NCBI RefSeq assembly: GCF_001458215.1
Contig: NZ_CYTW01000008.1
Location: 1 to 50,321, forward strand
Length of the DNA: 50,321 nucleotides
Source of the DNA: Shimia thalassica
Lineage (GTDB): Bacteria; Pseudomonadota; Alphaproteobacteria; Rhodobacterales; Rhodobacteraceae
Direction of reading: 5' to 3'
Shown here: piece by piece, positions 8,246 to 16,684 of the stretch
Numbering within the stretch: the stretch's first letter is position 1
Layout of the letters: every line of letters starts with the position of its first letter
Translations under genes and position numbers: made by a program
Notes under the pieces: generated by a model
Databases searched by the model: none
What the model was told of the DNA's origin: nothing
The model's input: the letters and a program-made list of their open reading frames with translations, nothing else

Positions 8246-9777
8246 TCGGTTTGATCCTTTATCGGCGGATAGCGGTAGCGGTTTGCGGCGACCGTCCAAT
8301 CCATGTTGTTGCGTACATATTGTTGGCTAGCGTCGGATGGTGGGTTGTAGTCCCACGGCGCGCTTGCGCCTGCCTCCATCGCGGCATGAAGGGCACGGCG
8401 GGATTTTTGCGTCGCTATGATTTTGGTCCGCAAAGCGTCACCGTCCCAACGGGCCGCGACTTCATCTGCAAAGGCTTTGGATGCGTCGGCGTAGGCCGGA
8501 TCCATAGCGACATTTACGCGCTCCGAGGGATCTAAGCTGAGGTCGTAAAGCTGCGGCGGGTCGCTGTCGCAATGGATGTATTTCAACGCACCGCGCCGGA
8601 TCATGATAATGGGATATCCTGTCATTTCGGCGCAGTATTCGCCAATGGCCTCATCAACCGGATCATCTTGGCCACGCGCAAGTGGCATCAGACTACGGCC
8701 GTCAATCGGCTCTCCGATCATGGCCTGATCGCCGCCACCGATCTCAATGAATGTCGGCAGCAAATCCACCAAAGATACCGCGTTTTGCGCCGTACCAATC
8801 GACACGCCCGGCCCCGCCATCACCATTGGCACGCGGGCGGAGTGTTCAAAGAAGTTCATCTTGTACCACAGCCCACGCTCGCCCAGCATGTCACCGTGAT
8901 CAGCAGTGACGATCACAATGGTATTTTCTAATTCACCGGTCTCTTCCAGAGTTTGAACCAGTTCCCCGATCTTGCTATCGAAGAAACTGACGTTGGCCAG
9001 ATAGGCGCGGCGCGCGCGGCGAACTTCCTCGTCGGTCAGAGGGACATAAGAAGCTTCAATGCCATCCATCAAGCGGCGCGAAAACGCGTCTTGATCCTTT
9101 GGCGGGGGGGTAAATTCAGGCATATCGATTTCGTCGTCTGAATAGAGGTTCCACCATTCGGGCCGAGCGACATAAGGGTCATGGGGGTGGATGAAGCTGG
9201 CTATCATCGCAAAGGGCGCACCTTTGCCGAGCGCCTTGTCCCGCGCAGCGTCAAAGAGCCAGCGTTTGGCGGCAAACCCAACCTCATCGTCATAGTCGAT
9301 CTGGAACGTCGCATGCGCCACACCGCTTTCCTTGACGGTTTGCATATTGTGGTACCACTTGTCGATCCGCTCATCCGGCGCTTCCCAATCGGGGGTCCAT
9401 GCAAAATCGGCTGGGTAAATATCGGTCGTCACCCTGTCTTCAAACCCGTGCATCTGATCAGGCCCGACAAAGTGCATCTTGCCTGCCAGGCACGTCCGGT
9501 AGTCCAGCGATTTAAGATAGTGCGCAAAGGTCGGAACAGAGGCCTTGAACTCGGACGCGTTATCATAGGCCGCGATCCGGCTGATGTGCTGGCCTGACAT
9601 AAAAGCAAATCGCGACGGCGCGCACAGCGGCGAGTTGCAGTATGCCGCATCAAAGCGCATACCCCGCGCGGCGAGCGCATCAAGGTGCGGTGTTTTAGCG
9701 ACCTTATGCCCATAAGCTCCTGTGAATTGCGGCGCGAGCTGATCGGCCATAATCACGAGGATATTGGGCTGCGTCAC
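8242..9777 (-). CDS. choline-sulfatase-like type I sulfatase
   Basis: This 511-residue sulfatase carries the metal aspartate in MADQ (Asp12) and the formylglycine motif CAPSR (Cys52-Arg56). Over its full length it resembles BetC choline-O-sulfatases, including KMHFVGPDQMHGFEDR, TTDIYPADFAWTPD, the HPHDPY and DHGDMLGERGLW metal segments and the C-terminal extension ending in a YVRNNM..RYP pattern. BetC releases choline from choline-O-sulfate. No choline dehydrogenase is visible, and the gene is coupled to a Rieske oxygenase (overlap 9774-9777) and to betaine-type dehydrogenases. The natural ester could therefore be another sulfated quaternary ammonium compound. No signal peptide is apparent, so it should be cytoplasmic. 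Confidence 0.85.
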   Translation of the reverse strand: MTQPNILVIMADQLAPQFTGAYGHKVAKTPHLDALAARGMRFDAAYCNSPLCAPSRFAFMSGQHISRIAAYDNASEFKASVPTFAHYLKSLDYRTCLAGKMHFVGPDQMHGFEDRVTTDIYPADFAWTPDWEAPDERIDKWYHNMQTVKESGVAHATFQIDYDDEVGFAAKRWLFDAARDKALGKGAPFAMIASFIHPHDPYVARPEWWNLYSDDEIDMPEFTPPPKDQDAFSRRLMDGIEASYVPLTDEEVRRARRAYLANVSFFDSKIGELVQTLEETGELENTIVIVTADHGDMLGERGLWYKMNFFEHSARVPMVMAGPGVSIGTAQNAVSLVDLLPTFIEIGGGDQAMIGEPIDGRSLMPLARGQDDPVDEAIGEYCAEMTGYPIIMIRRGALKYIHCDSDPPQLYDLSLDPSERVNVAMDPAYADASKAFADEVAARWDGDALRTKIIATQKSRRALHAAMEAGASAPWDYNPPSDASQQYVRNNMDWTVAANRYRYPPIKDQTE

Positions 9778-10895
9778 GCAGCACCTTTGGCATAAGCATC
9801 CAGAACCAGCCCGTGAAAGTGATGCACGGCATGTTCGGATTTTCCCGATCCATCGGGGTCATTTACGATACGCCCTTGGCTGAAGGCAGGCGTATTCATC
9901 CCGCGTTGCACGCTTTCCACTAGCCCGATGTCTTCGACCTGCAGCACCTCATCGAGGTAACGGATCGCGTCCAGCTCCATTGTGTCCGGTTCGGGCGTCT
10001 CAAGGAAAAAATCATAGGTTTCCAGTGTCCGGTCCGGCCCCACGGGTATGATGTTGAGCACAATCATGCTGGACCGCCCCGGATAGCGCATTAAACAGGT
10101 CGTAGGATACAACCACCACACTGCGTGGGTTTTTACAGTAGCATTTGAGACGTCATAGGCCGCATTCGGACTATTGCCTGCATCGGCCATATGGCTGGAG
10201 TAAATCCCGTAGGTCGTGACCTTGTAAGTGTCCATATCGACCAGATCGCAGAAGTCTTTGTGCGCCGTCGGGCAGTGGTAACATTCGAGGAAATTATCAA
10301 CGACGTTTTTCCAGTTTGACTTGATGTCATAGGTCAACCGGTGGCCGAACGTGAGTTGATCCACATCCGGTGCCCAATGGCGCACCTCAGTTTCCAAGTT
10401 GCCGGATTGCGCCGACAAGGATGTCGCATTGGGGTCCAGATTGACGAAGACAAAACCGCAGAACTCTTCGACCTGAACTTGGTCGAGGCAAATGTCGCCG
10501 GTATTGAAATCCTCAAGGTTCTCGGTGTGCGGCGCGCGGGTCAATTGGCCGTCCAGCTTGTACACCCACGCATGATAGGGGCACATGATCCGGCTGGTAT
10601 TGCCTTCGCCCGACAACAGTTCATGTGCACGGTGCTTGCAGACATTGTAAAACGCGCGCAGCAGATCTTCTTTGTCACGCACGACGGCGATGGGTTGTCC
10701 GGCGATTTCGACAGTTACAAAGGCTCCAGGTTCCCTCGTTTTTTCAACATGGCAAACCCATTGCCACGTTTTGGAAAGGACGGATTTCAGATCAGCGTCA
10801 AACCATTTGTCTTGCGTGTAAGCGTCAGCCCGCAACGAGCTTGAGCGCGATGGGTCCGGATCATAGCCATGTGAAATTGCGTCAGAGTCTTTCAT
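9774..10895 (-). CDS. Rieske-type oxygenase alpha subunit (CntA/GbcA-like), operon leader
   Basis: This 373-residue oxygenase has a Rieske [2Fe-2S] site at Cys86-x-His88 and Cys105-x2-His108 and a mononuclear iron site in NFLECYHCPTAH (His207, His212) with a later acidic ligand near Asp322. Glu204 sits where most Rieske oxygenases have the bridging Asp, as reported for carnitine oxygenase CntA and seen in glycine-betaine demethylases. It therefore probably cleaves or demethylates an N-methylated ammonium compound. It is the first gene of the operon and has a GGGAGGGA ribosome site that overlaps an inverted repeat. No dedicated reductase gene is present in the window. Confidence 0.85.
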   Translation of the reverse strand: MKDSDAISHGYDPDPSRSSSLRADAYTQDKWFDADLKSVLSKTWQWVCHVEKTREPGAFVTVEIAGQPIAVVRDKEDLLRAFYNVCKHRAHELLSGEGNTSRIMCPYHAWVYKLDGQLTRAPHTENLEDFNTGDICLDQVQVEEFCGFVFVNLDPNATSLSAQSGNLETEVRHWAPDVDQLTFGHRLTYDIKSNWKNVVDNFLECYHCPTAHKDFCDLVDMDTYKVTTYGIYSSHMADAGNSPNAAYDVSNATVKTHAVWWLYPTTCLMRYPGRSSMIVLNIIPVGPDRTLETYDFFLETPEPDTMELDAIRYLDEVLQVEDIGLVESVQRGMNTPAFSQGRIVNDPDGSGKSEHAVHHFHGLVLDAYAKGAA

Positions 10896-10903
10896 GTCGT
10901 CCC

Positions 10904-10938
10904 TCCCAAGATTGGTTCAGTCTAAGTAAATCTTGGGA
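10904..10938 (-). promoter_or_regulatory. perfect 10-bp inverted repeat over the ribosome binding site of the Rieske operon
   Basis: The arms tcccaagatt (10904-10913) and aatcttggga (10929-10938) are exact reverse complements, with 15 bases between them. On the transcribed minus strand the second arm runs directly into the Shine-Dalgarno sequence GGGAGGGA before the ATG at 10895. It could be a dyad operator for the operon's regulator or an mRNA hairpin that limits ribosome access. The repeat is seen directly; its function is inferred. Confidence 0.55.
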
Positions 10939-11237
10939 AGTCGCTATACAAAAATAGACACCATTTTTATGTTTTTGGCCGATGGCTACCCAACCGAAAT
11001 CTTTTGCGACCACCGTAACAATGAACGCGAAGCAGGTTTAGCTTTCCTTTAGGCCGACAAGTAGCCCGACATAATTTGCGAGCGCCAGCTTCGATCTATC
11101 TACTCGAAAAGTGGGACAGCAGACGTTGGTAGGCGCTGCAGCATTGGTCAGATTGGGCTCAATTTTGCCGACTGCTGCGAGATGTACCAAGAGCTGGTTT
11201 GAATTAGCGAACGACAGTGACCGTTCGCCAACCTTGA
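10939..11237. other. intergenic stretch, no gene seen
   Basis: The region between the Rieske operon and the integrase 3' end holds AT-rich DNA near 10945-10980 with a possible minus-strand -10 element (TATAGC at 10948-10943), but no good -35 at normal spacing. I see no gene or terminator in the remainder. Confidence 0.4.
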
Positions 11238-11870
11238 TTAGATGTCGATACGCTCAGCGATGCTCAACGCATCTTCCAACTCAACGCCCAAGTAACGCAC
11301 TGTACTATCGACCTTTGTGTGGCCTAACAAAAGTTGCACGGCGCGCAGATTGCCAGGCTTGCGGTAAATCTCCGCAGCTTTGGTGCGGCGCATCGAGTGC
11401 GTTCCGTATCCGCTTGATTCCAGACCAATCGCTGTCACCCAGTCACGCACAAGTCGACCGTACTGGCGCGTAGAGATGTGAGGACGCTCATGAACGCGGC
11501 TAGGAAATATGAAGCGGCAACCGATCATCTCGGGTGATCTTACCCAAGCAATGACGGACTCTCGTGTGTTTTCAGTCAGTTCAAACTGAACCGGTTTCTT
11601 GGTTTTACTTTGGATCACCGAAACGCGTTCGCGAACGCGATCATCTTTGACCAAATCAGTCACGGCTAGTTTGACCAGATCGCAGCCGCGCAACTTGCTA
11701 TCAATCGCAACATTAAACAACACAAGGTCGCGAAGGTAGGCTGCAAGTTCGAGCCGCGCACGGATTGCCCACACCTGTTTGGGAAGCAGCAGTCGTTTCT
11801 GGCCGATGATCCTCCCTTTGTTCCATGCTTTGTGTTTTGGGGTGACTGCGGGAAGTTGAACTCTTGGCAT
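11238..11870 (-). CDS. short tyrosine recombinase / phage-type integrase
   Basis: The 210-residue protein is a tyrosine recombinase catalytic domain with Arg61 (SKLRG), His158 and Arg161 (THSMRR), His184 (LLGH) and the nucleophile Tyr193 (VRYLG), so all key residues are present. It lacks most of a core-binding N-terminal domain, as do other short integrases I associate with Rhodobacterales. The ATG at 11870 is preceded by GGAGGG about six bases away, which excludes the longer frame upstream. It sits alone between two catabolic operons and could mark a second insertion event. Whether it still acts on any site here is unknown. Confidence 0.85.
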   Translation of the reverse strand: MPRVQLPAVTPKHKAWNKGRIIGQKRLLLPKQVWAIRARLELAAYLRDLVLFNVAIDSKLRGCDLVKLAVTDLVKDDRVRERVSVIQSKTKKPVQFELTENTRESVIAWVRSPEMIGCRFIFPSRVHERPHISTRQYGRLVRDWVTAIGLESSGYGTHSMRRTKAAEIYRKPGNLRAVQLLLGHTKVDSTVRYLGVELEDALSIAERIDI

Positions 11871-12093
11871 AAATGCCCTCCGATCCTCCCTCCAAACCCA
11901 GATATCAGCACAGCGCTGACGGGATACTATAACCCAAATTCTTACGTTTGCTTTGTAGTGGCCTGACCGCCAAGTGTTTCCGCACAATCATTCGGCCGCT
12001 TCGAACCCACATGCACCGATGCTGCTGGATGCAAAAATGGTCGCGATACCTCATCAGGCGGCTAATCAGATTTGGCGAGGTATTAACTCGGCC

Positions 12094-13371
12094 TTAGTCT
12101 AGGAAAGCTGCCTCTACGGCTTTCAAAACGGCGTCCTGTGTTTGTTCCAAATCCGCTTCGGTGACCGCGAGAGATGGATAGAGTTTACCGGGCGATTTGA
12201 AGATGCCATTTCTGCGCAGGGTAGCGTTATATGCTACATTATGCGCAGGGTCGTCGTGCTTTGCTGAACGATAGTCTCGACAGGCAGCCTTTGTGAAGAA
12301 GATATCAAACAGGGTTTCGTCGCCGCAAATTTGGTGTGGGACACCCGCTTTGGTCAGCGCGTCGCTTTGCATGTCTTGAAGGGATTTACCAATGGCGCGC
12401 AGCTTGTCATAGCTTCCTTTACGGCGCAGAACCTCCATCGTTTTGAGGCCCGCCGCCGCGGCAATTGGGTTTCCAGACAAGGTCCCGAGCTGCATGAGCC
12501 ATTTGTCAGAACCGACGACTGCCTTGTCGAAATGCTGCATGATCTCGGCGCTGGCCCCTAGGGCTGCAAGGGGGAAGCCGCCGCCAATGATTTTGCCCAA
12601 GGTACAGATATCAGGCGTCACGCCATAACGTTCCTGCGCACCGCCATAGGCCAGTCGAAATCCGGTGACGATTTCGTCGAAGATCAGCAACACCGCGTGT
12701 TTGTCACAGAGGTCACGCAAGCCTTGCAGATACCCCGGTTCGGCTGGAATGATCCGTTGCAAAGGTTCTGCGATAATGGCTGCAACGTCTTTGTGTTCAT
12801 TCAAAAGCGCCTCGACGGCTGCCAAGTCATTGTACGGCGCAATCAACATTTGATCCGCAACACCCTGCGGGATGCCTGCGCTGTCGGGGACGGCTTGTGG
12901 GAAATTTACGCGGGTCGATGGCGCAAGGCTCATCTGCGCCTCAGCACTCATGCCGTGATAACCGCCTTCGAATTTCAGGATCTTGTTGCGGCCAGTGTAA
13001 GCGCGGGCAAGGCGGATGGCATACATGTCGGCCTCACCGCCTGATGCGACAAAGCGAACCTGCTCACAGCACGGCACGGCGTCCACGATAGCCTCTGCCA
13101 GTTCGACACCTTTGGAATTGTTGGCGAAGAATGTCATACCTTTAGGGAGTTGTTCCAGAACCGCTTCCATCACTTCTGGGTGGCCATGACCCAACAGCAT
13201 AGGGCCAGATCCGATCAGGTAGTCGATATATTCGTTTCCGTCCTCATCCCAAACGTGGCTGCCTTCCCCCCGCGCAATCATGATGCCGGGGTCGAAGTTT
13301 CCAAAACCACCCGCGGGTAAAACGGCCCCAGCGCGTGCGATCCAATCGGCTTGAGATGTCAGTTTTTGCAT
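12094..13371 (-). CDS. class III PLP-dependent aminotransferase (glutamate-1-semialdehyde mutase-like)
   Basis: The 425-residue enzyme has the fold-type I class III layout: GSGPMLLGHGHP near residue 54, the cofactor aspartate Asp232 in FDEIVTGFR and the Schiff-base lysine Lys260 in TLGKIIGGG. The FDEVxTGFR and GGGFP patterns place it nearer to glutamate-1-semialdehyde aminomutase-like transaminases than to omega-transaminases. It is not likely to be the housekeeping HemL, because it ends an operon of demethylase and enolase genes. It may transaminate an amino aldehyde or amino ketone made by the pathway. It starts three bases after the preceding stop. Confidence 0.85.
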   Translation of the reverse strand: MQKLTSQADWIARAGAVLPAGGFGNFDPGIMIARGEGSHVWDEDGNEYIDYLIGSGPMLLGHGHPEVMEAVLEQLPKGMTFFANNSKGVELAEAIVDAVPCCEQVRFVASGGEADMYAIRLARAYTGRNKILKFEGGYHGMSAEAQMSLAPSTRVNFPQAVPDSAGIPQGVADQMLIAPYNDLAAVEALLNEHKDVAAIIAEPLQRIIPAEPGYLQGLRDLCDKHAVLLIFDEIVTGFRLAYGGAQERYGVTPDICTLGKIIGGGFPLAALGASAEIMQHFDKAVVGSDKWLMQLGTLSGNPIAAAAGLKTMEVLRRKGSYDKLRAIGKSLQDMQSDALTKAGVPHQICGDETLFDIFFTKAACRDYRSAKHDDPAHNVAYNATLRRNGIFKSPGKLYPSLAVTEADLEQTQDAVLKAVEAAFLD

Positions 13372-13374
13372 GTC

Positions 13375-14478
13375 TTAGTCCAGTTCCAAAATGGGAGTGC
13401 CAAGGCGGTCTACGTCAGGTGTTACACCAAGACCTGCGCCGTCCGGCGGGGCGATGCGGCCGTTTTCGCGGGTCGGGCAGTCGGGGGCGATGCGCGGTGC
13501 GACATAGGACGACAAATCGCAGGTGTTGAGCAGCGCGCCATGCGGTGTCGAGGCTGCGAAATGCAGCGAGGCGGCTGTGACGATGTCCGACCCCCACGTG
13601 CATTCGGCGCAAATTTCGGCCCCCAAATGCACGCTCAGATCACGCGCACGGCGCATAGCTGAAAGCCCCCCGAATTTCGACAGCTTCAGCGCGACTGCGT
13701 CCAAAACGCCAAGTTCCGCCGCTCGCATGAGGGACGCCGGATCATAAGCGCCTTCGTCGATTTTCATCGGCAGGCCAGTCGCTTGTCGCACGGCAGCACA
13801 ATCTTCGAGTGTTTTACAGGGTTGTTCCAGCATTACATCAAGGTGAGCCACTGCGCGCCCCGTGCGCGTGGCCTGCAGCTTCGTGGCCCCACAATTCCAG
13901 TCGCCATAAACCAACGGCCCAGGGCCTACAGCCTCGCGCACCTTCGTCAGTCGTTCCGCGTCTGCTTCCCAATCCGCGTCCGCCCCGAGTTTCACCTGAA
14001 ACTGGCGAATGCCGGTGGCGTAAGCCTCTTTGGCGATCCGCGCCATTTCGTCAGGCGCTATGCAGGTGATCGAATGATACAGTGGCATGTCGCGGCGGGT
14101 TCGTCCGCCCAAAAGCTGATAGAGCGGAAGGTTGGTTGCTTTGCCGTATAGGTCCCACAATGCCATATCGACGATGGATTTCGCCGCCAGATGCCCCTGC
14201 AAGAACCCATCCAGTTTGCGCATAGGGGCATCGATACCCGTGGGCGTGATGCCCAGAATTTCGGGGGCCATTTCTTGAACAGCGCTCGGCACGCCATCTG
14301 CAAAGGCAGGCAAGTAATGCGGGATCGGACACACCTCGCCCCATCCTTTCAGCCCAGTATCGGTTGCCAGACACAGCACGTGGGTTTTGACCGTATCGCA
14401 TGTTTTCCCGTCGGCCATGTAATATGTCTCATGGCTGGTCAGATCGATCGACCAAAGCGTGATACGGTTAACCTTCAT
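13375..14478 (-). CDS. mandelate racemase/muconate lactonizing (enolase superfamily) enzyme, copy 3
   Basis: The 367-residue protein has the capping domain and a C-terminal barrel with a lysine in QVKLG, metal ligands in YGDWN, LEQPC and KIDEG, and a second lysine in ALKLSK. Lysines on both faces of the active site are typical of enolase-superfamily members that abstract and return an alpha proton (racemases, epimerases, some dehydratases such as cis-3-hydroxy-L-proline dehydratase). It overlaps the upstream paralogue by four bases (14475-14478). The three copies are clearly diverged from each other, so they probably handle different substrates or steps. Confidence 0.9.
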   Translation of the reverse strand: MKVNRITLWSIDLTSHETYYMADGKTCDTVKTHVLCLATDTGLKGWGEVCPIPHYLPAFADGVPSAVQEMAPEILGITPTGIDAPMRKLDGFLQGHLAAKSIVDMALWDLYGKATNLPLYQLLGGRTRRDMPLYHSITCIAPDEMARIAKEAYATGIRQFQVKLGADADWEADAERLTKVREAVGPGPLVYGDWNCGATKLQATRTGRAVAHLDVMLEQPCKTLEDCAAVRQATGLPMKIDEGAYDPASLMRAAELGVLDAVALKLSKFGGLSAMRRARDLSVHLGAEICAECTWGSDIVTAASLHFAASTPHGALLNTCDLSSYVAPRIAPDCPTRENGRIAPPDGAGLGVTPDVDRLGTPILELD

Positions 14479-15581
14479 GTATAGGTCGCCACGGGATCAC
14501 CCAAGGCATTTTCATCAGGATGCACGCCTAAACCCGGCGTTTCGGGCAATTGTAGATGACCGTCCTTGTTGCGCGGCCCGCGTCCGCCCGCGATGTCCAC
14601 TGTCAGCATATCCTGGCAAGCCCACACAGCGTGGCAGTTTGCATCAGGGATCGTGGCCGCCAAATGCAATGCTTCGGTGTCAGCCAAGACCGAACCGCCC
14701 GTCGCCATCACGAACATGTCGATACCGTGCGCCAAGGCAACGTCGCGCATGCGGGCCGCTTTAGTCAGGCCACCGACACGGTTGAGCTTGATGCCAAAGA
14801 CCTCGGCCAAGCCATCATGCGCGATGCGGGCAGCGTCTTGGAGGGTGACCAACGCCTCATCTACCGAGACAGGCGCTGAATGTTTGCCGGAAATCGCGGC
14901 AATATCATCCAGCGTTTCGCAAGGCTGCTCAAACATCACGTTCAGGTCCTCGGTCGCGGACATCACCCGCAGCGCCTGTTGGCGGGTCCAGCCACGGTTC
15001 ACGTCATACAGGACGATTTCCCCCTCGCGCCGGATGTCTTCAACGTCACGCACCCTTGCGATATCGCATTCCACATCGCCGCCAATCTTGACCGAATGCG
15101 CGATGTAGCCGCGCTGGCGGTAGCGGTCGATCACAGCGCGGGTTTCTTCGACCGTCTTGGCCCCCACGGAAGACGCAATGGGGCGCGGTGTACGTGATCC
15201 ACCTCCCATCAGATCGGCAATGGGCATGCCTGCTGCTTGCCCCGCAATGTCCCAGCACGCCATGTCGATGGGGCTTTTGGCGTAAAGATGACCGGGCAGC
15301 GCCAGGTCCATCGCCCGTTCCACGTCCAGCACCTTGCGCGGATCAAGCCCCATGATGAACGGGGCCATCGTCTCGACCCCTGCGCGAATACCGGGTCCGT
15401 GCGCAGGCACATAGGTGTGACCCCACGGCGTGCCTTCACCCCAACCTGTGATGCCAGCGTCTGTCTCGATCTTGACCAGTGTTGCGTCCAGCATTTCAAA
15501 CTTCAGCCGCCCACCAGACAGCCAATAGGGATGCTCTAGTGGCAGATCGACTTGGTGAACCGAGATGCGTGTGATTTTCAT
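14475..15581 (-). CDS. mandelate racemase/muconate lactonizing (enolase superfamily) enzyme, copy 2
   Basis: The 368-residue protein carries the catalytic lysine in SVKIG, metal ligands in YDVNRG, FEQPC and VDEAL, and a second lysine in GIKLNR. The LYAKSPIDMACWDI segment is typical of the mandelate-racemase subgroup branch that includes imino acid epimerases and dehydratases. The start MKITRI is shared with the next gene upstream, which supports tandem duplication. Four-base overlaps link it on both sides. A proline- or betaine-type substrate is suggested by the demethylase and Rieske genes nearby and is not shown by the sequence. Confidence 0.9.
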   Translation of the reverse strand: MKITRISVHQVDLPLEHPYWLSGGRLKFEMLDATLVKIETDAGITGWGEGTPWGHTYVPAHGPGIRAGVETMAPFIMGLDPRKVLDVERAMDLALPGHLYAKSPIDMACWDIAGQAAGMPIADLMGGGSRTPRPIASSVGAKTVEETRAVIDRYRQRGYIAHSVKIGGDVECDIARVRDVEDIRREGEIVLYDVNRGWTRQQALRVMSATEDLNVMFEQPCETLDDIAAISGKHSAPVSVDEALVTLQDAARIAHDGLAEVFGIKLNRVGGLTKAARMRDVALAHGIDMFVMATGGSVLADTEALHLAATIPDANCHAVWACQDMLTVDIAGGRGPRNKDGHLQLPETPGLGVHPDENALGDPVATYT

Positions 15582-16684
15582 AGGGTATACTCCGAAACGG
15601 GCGGGCCAAGGCTTTCAAAATCAGGTGTCACGCCGAGGCCCGGTGTATCTGGTGCGTATAGTTTGCCGCCCTCCGACCAAGCCCCGTCAATGCCCGTTGA
15701 CCGCGTGTTATAATTCATAAGGTCAGTCGTGTTTTGCAGGTATTCAGGCGGGGTAGAGGCCGCGAAGTGCGCGACCAAAGCAGTCGTGATTTCACCGCCC
15801 CACGTGTCTTCGCTGACCACAGGAATACGGTTGTCGACCAGAAAGTCCCTCACGCGCCGCGCTTTGGAAATTCCACCAAGGTTTGAAACCTTCAGACAGC
15901 AAATCTCTGCTCCGCGATCCGCAACAATGCGCTGCGCCGCAGCCATGCCGGTAACGCATTCGTCCAGCTTCATCGGTTGCTGGGCAATGCGCCGGACTTG
16001 CTGACATTCTTCATAGGTCTGGCAGGGCTGTTCGAGGATGTAGTCAAGATCAGCCGTCGCGCGGGCCACACGAATGGCATTGTCCACACGCCATCCTTGA
16101 TTTGCGTCGGCCATCGCCTTTTCACCCGATTTTAGGAGCCCAACACCTGCTTTAATCCGGTCGATATCGGTGGCCCAATCACCGCCCACTTTGATTTGGA
16201 ACTGTTTGTACCCGTCGCCGCGATAACGTTCCATTTCAGCAAGCGTTTCATCCGTGCCCTTTTGCGGGGCCACTCGGTACATCGGCGCCCCATCGTTCAG
16301 CTTGCCACCCAAAAGCATCCAGACGGGCTGACCGCAGGCTTGCCCCAAAATGTCCCAACATGCTGCATCAAACGGAGCCTTAGCATATCCGTGCCCTTGC
16401 ACGGTATGATCCATGAGCTGCTCAATGCGTGCAACCTGACGCGGGTCTTCGCCCAGCAGTTTTGGCGCAGCAAGGCGGGCAAAGGCCTCGACCCCCTCAG
16501 AATGGGCCACCATGTAGTTTTCGCCACAGGGCGTGAATTCGCCACAGCCTTGCAGGCCCGCATCCGTGTCGATGACAACGACGCTGGCCCGCGCCGTTTC
16601 AATCGCATTGCCCCCACCCCAGACATACGCACCACCCACATAGGGTAGGTCTGTTTTGTAAATACGGATGCGGGTGATTTTCAT
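15578..16684 (-). CDS. mandelate racemase/muconate lactonizing enzyme, copy 1 (hydroxyproline dehydratase or betaine epimerase-like)
   Basis: This 368-residue enzyme has both catalytic lysines (Lys165 in QIKVG and Lys265 in CLKVSN) and metal ligands Asp193, Glu218 (LEQPC) and Asp241 (LDECV). The sequence style (MKITRIRIYKTDLPYV, GYAKAPFDAACWDILGQ, TDLMNYNTRSTG) is that of Rhodobacteraceae proteins linked to hydroxyproline metabolism. Known functions close by in the superfamily are cis-3-hydroxy-L-proline dehydratase and 4-hydroxyproline betaine 2-epimerase; I cannot decide which without an alignment. It is translationally coupled to the MDR gene (16681-16684) and to the next paralogue. Confidence 0.88.
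   Translation of the reverse strand: MKITRIRIYKTDLPYVGGAYVWGGGNAIETARASVVVIDTDAGLQGCGEFTPCGENYMVAHSEGVEAFARLAAPKLLGEDPRQVARIEQLMDHTVQGHGYAKAPFDAACWDILGQACGQPVWMLLGGKLNDGAPMYRVAPQKGTDETLAEMERYRGDGYKQFQIKVGGDWATDIDRIKAGVGLLKSGEKAMADANQGWRVDNAIRVARATADLDYILEQPCQTYEECQQVRRIAQQPMKLDECVTGMAAAQRIVADRGAEICCLKVSNLGGISKARRVRDFLVDNRIPVVSEDTWGGEITTALVAHFAASTPPEYLQNTTDLMNYNTRSTGIDGAWSEGGKLYAPDTPGLGVTPDFESLGPPVSEYTL

Noticed and set aside
15578..16684. Firm naming of this gene as hpbD
   Set aside because: The two-lysine active site fits both hydroxyproline betaine epimerase and cis-3-hydroxyproline dehydratase, and the sequence alone without alignment cannot choose. No symbol was given.
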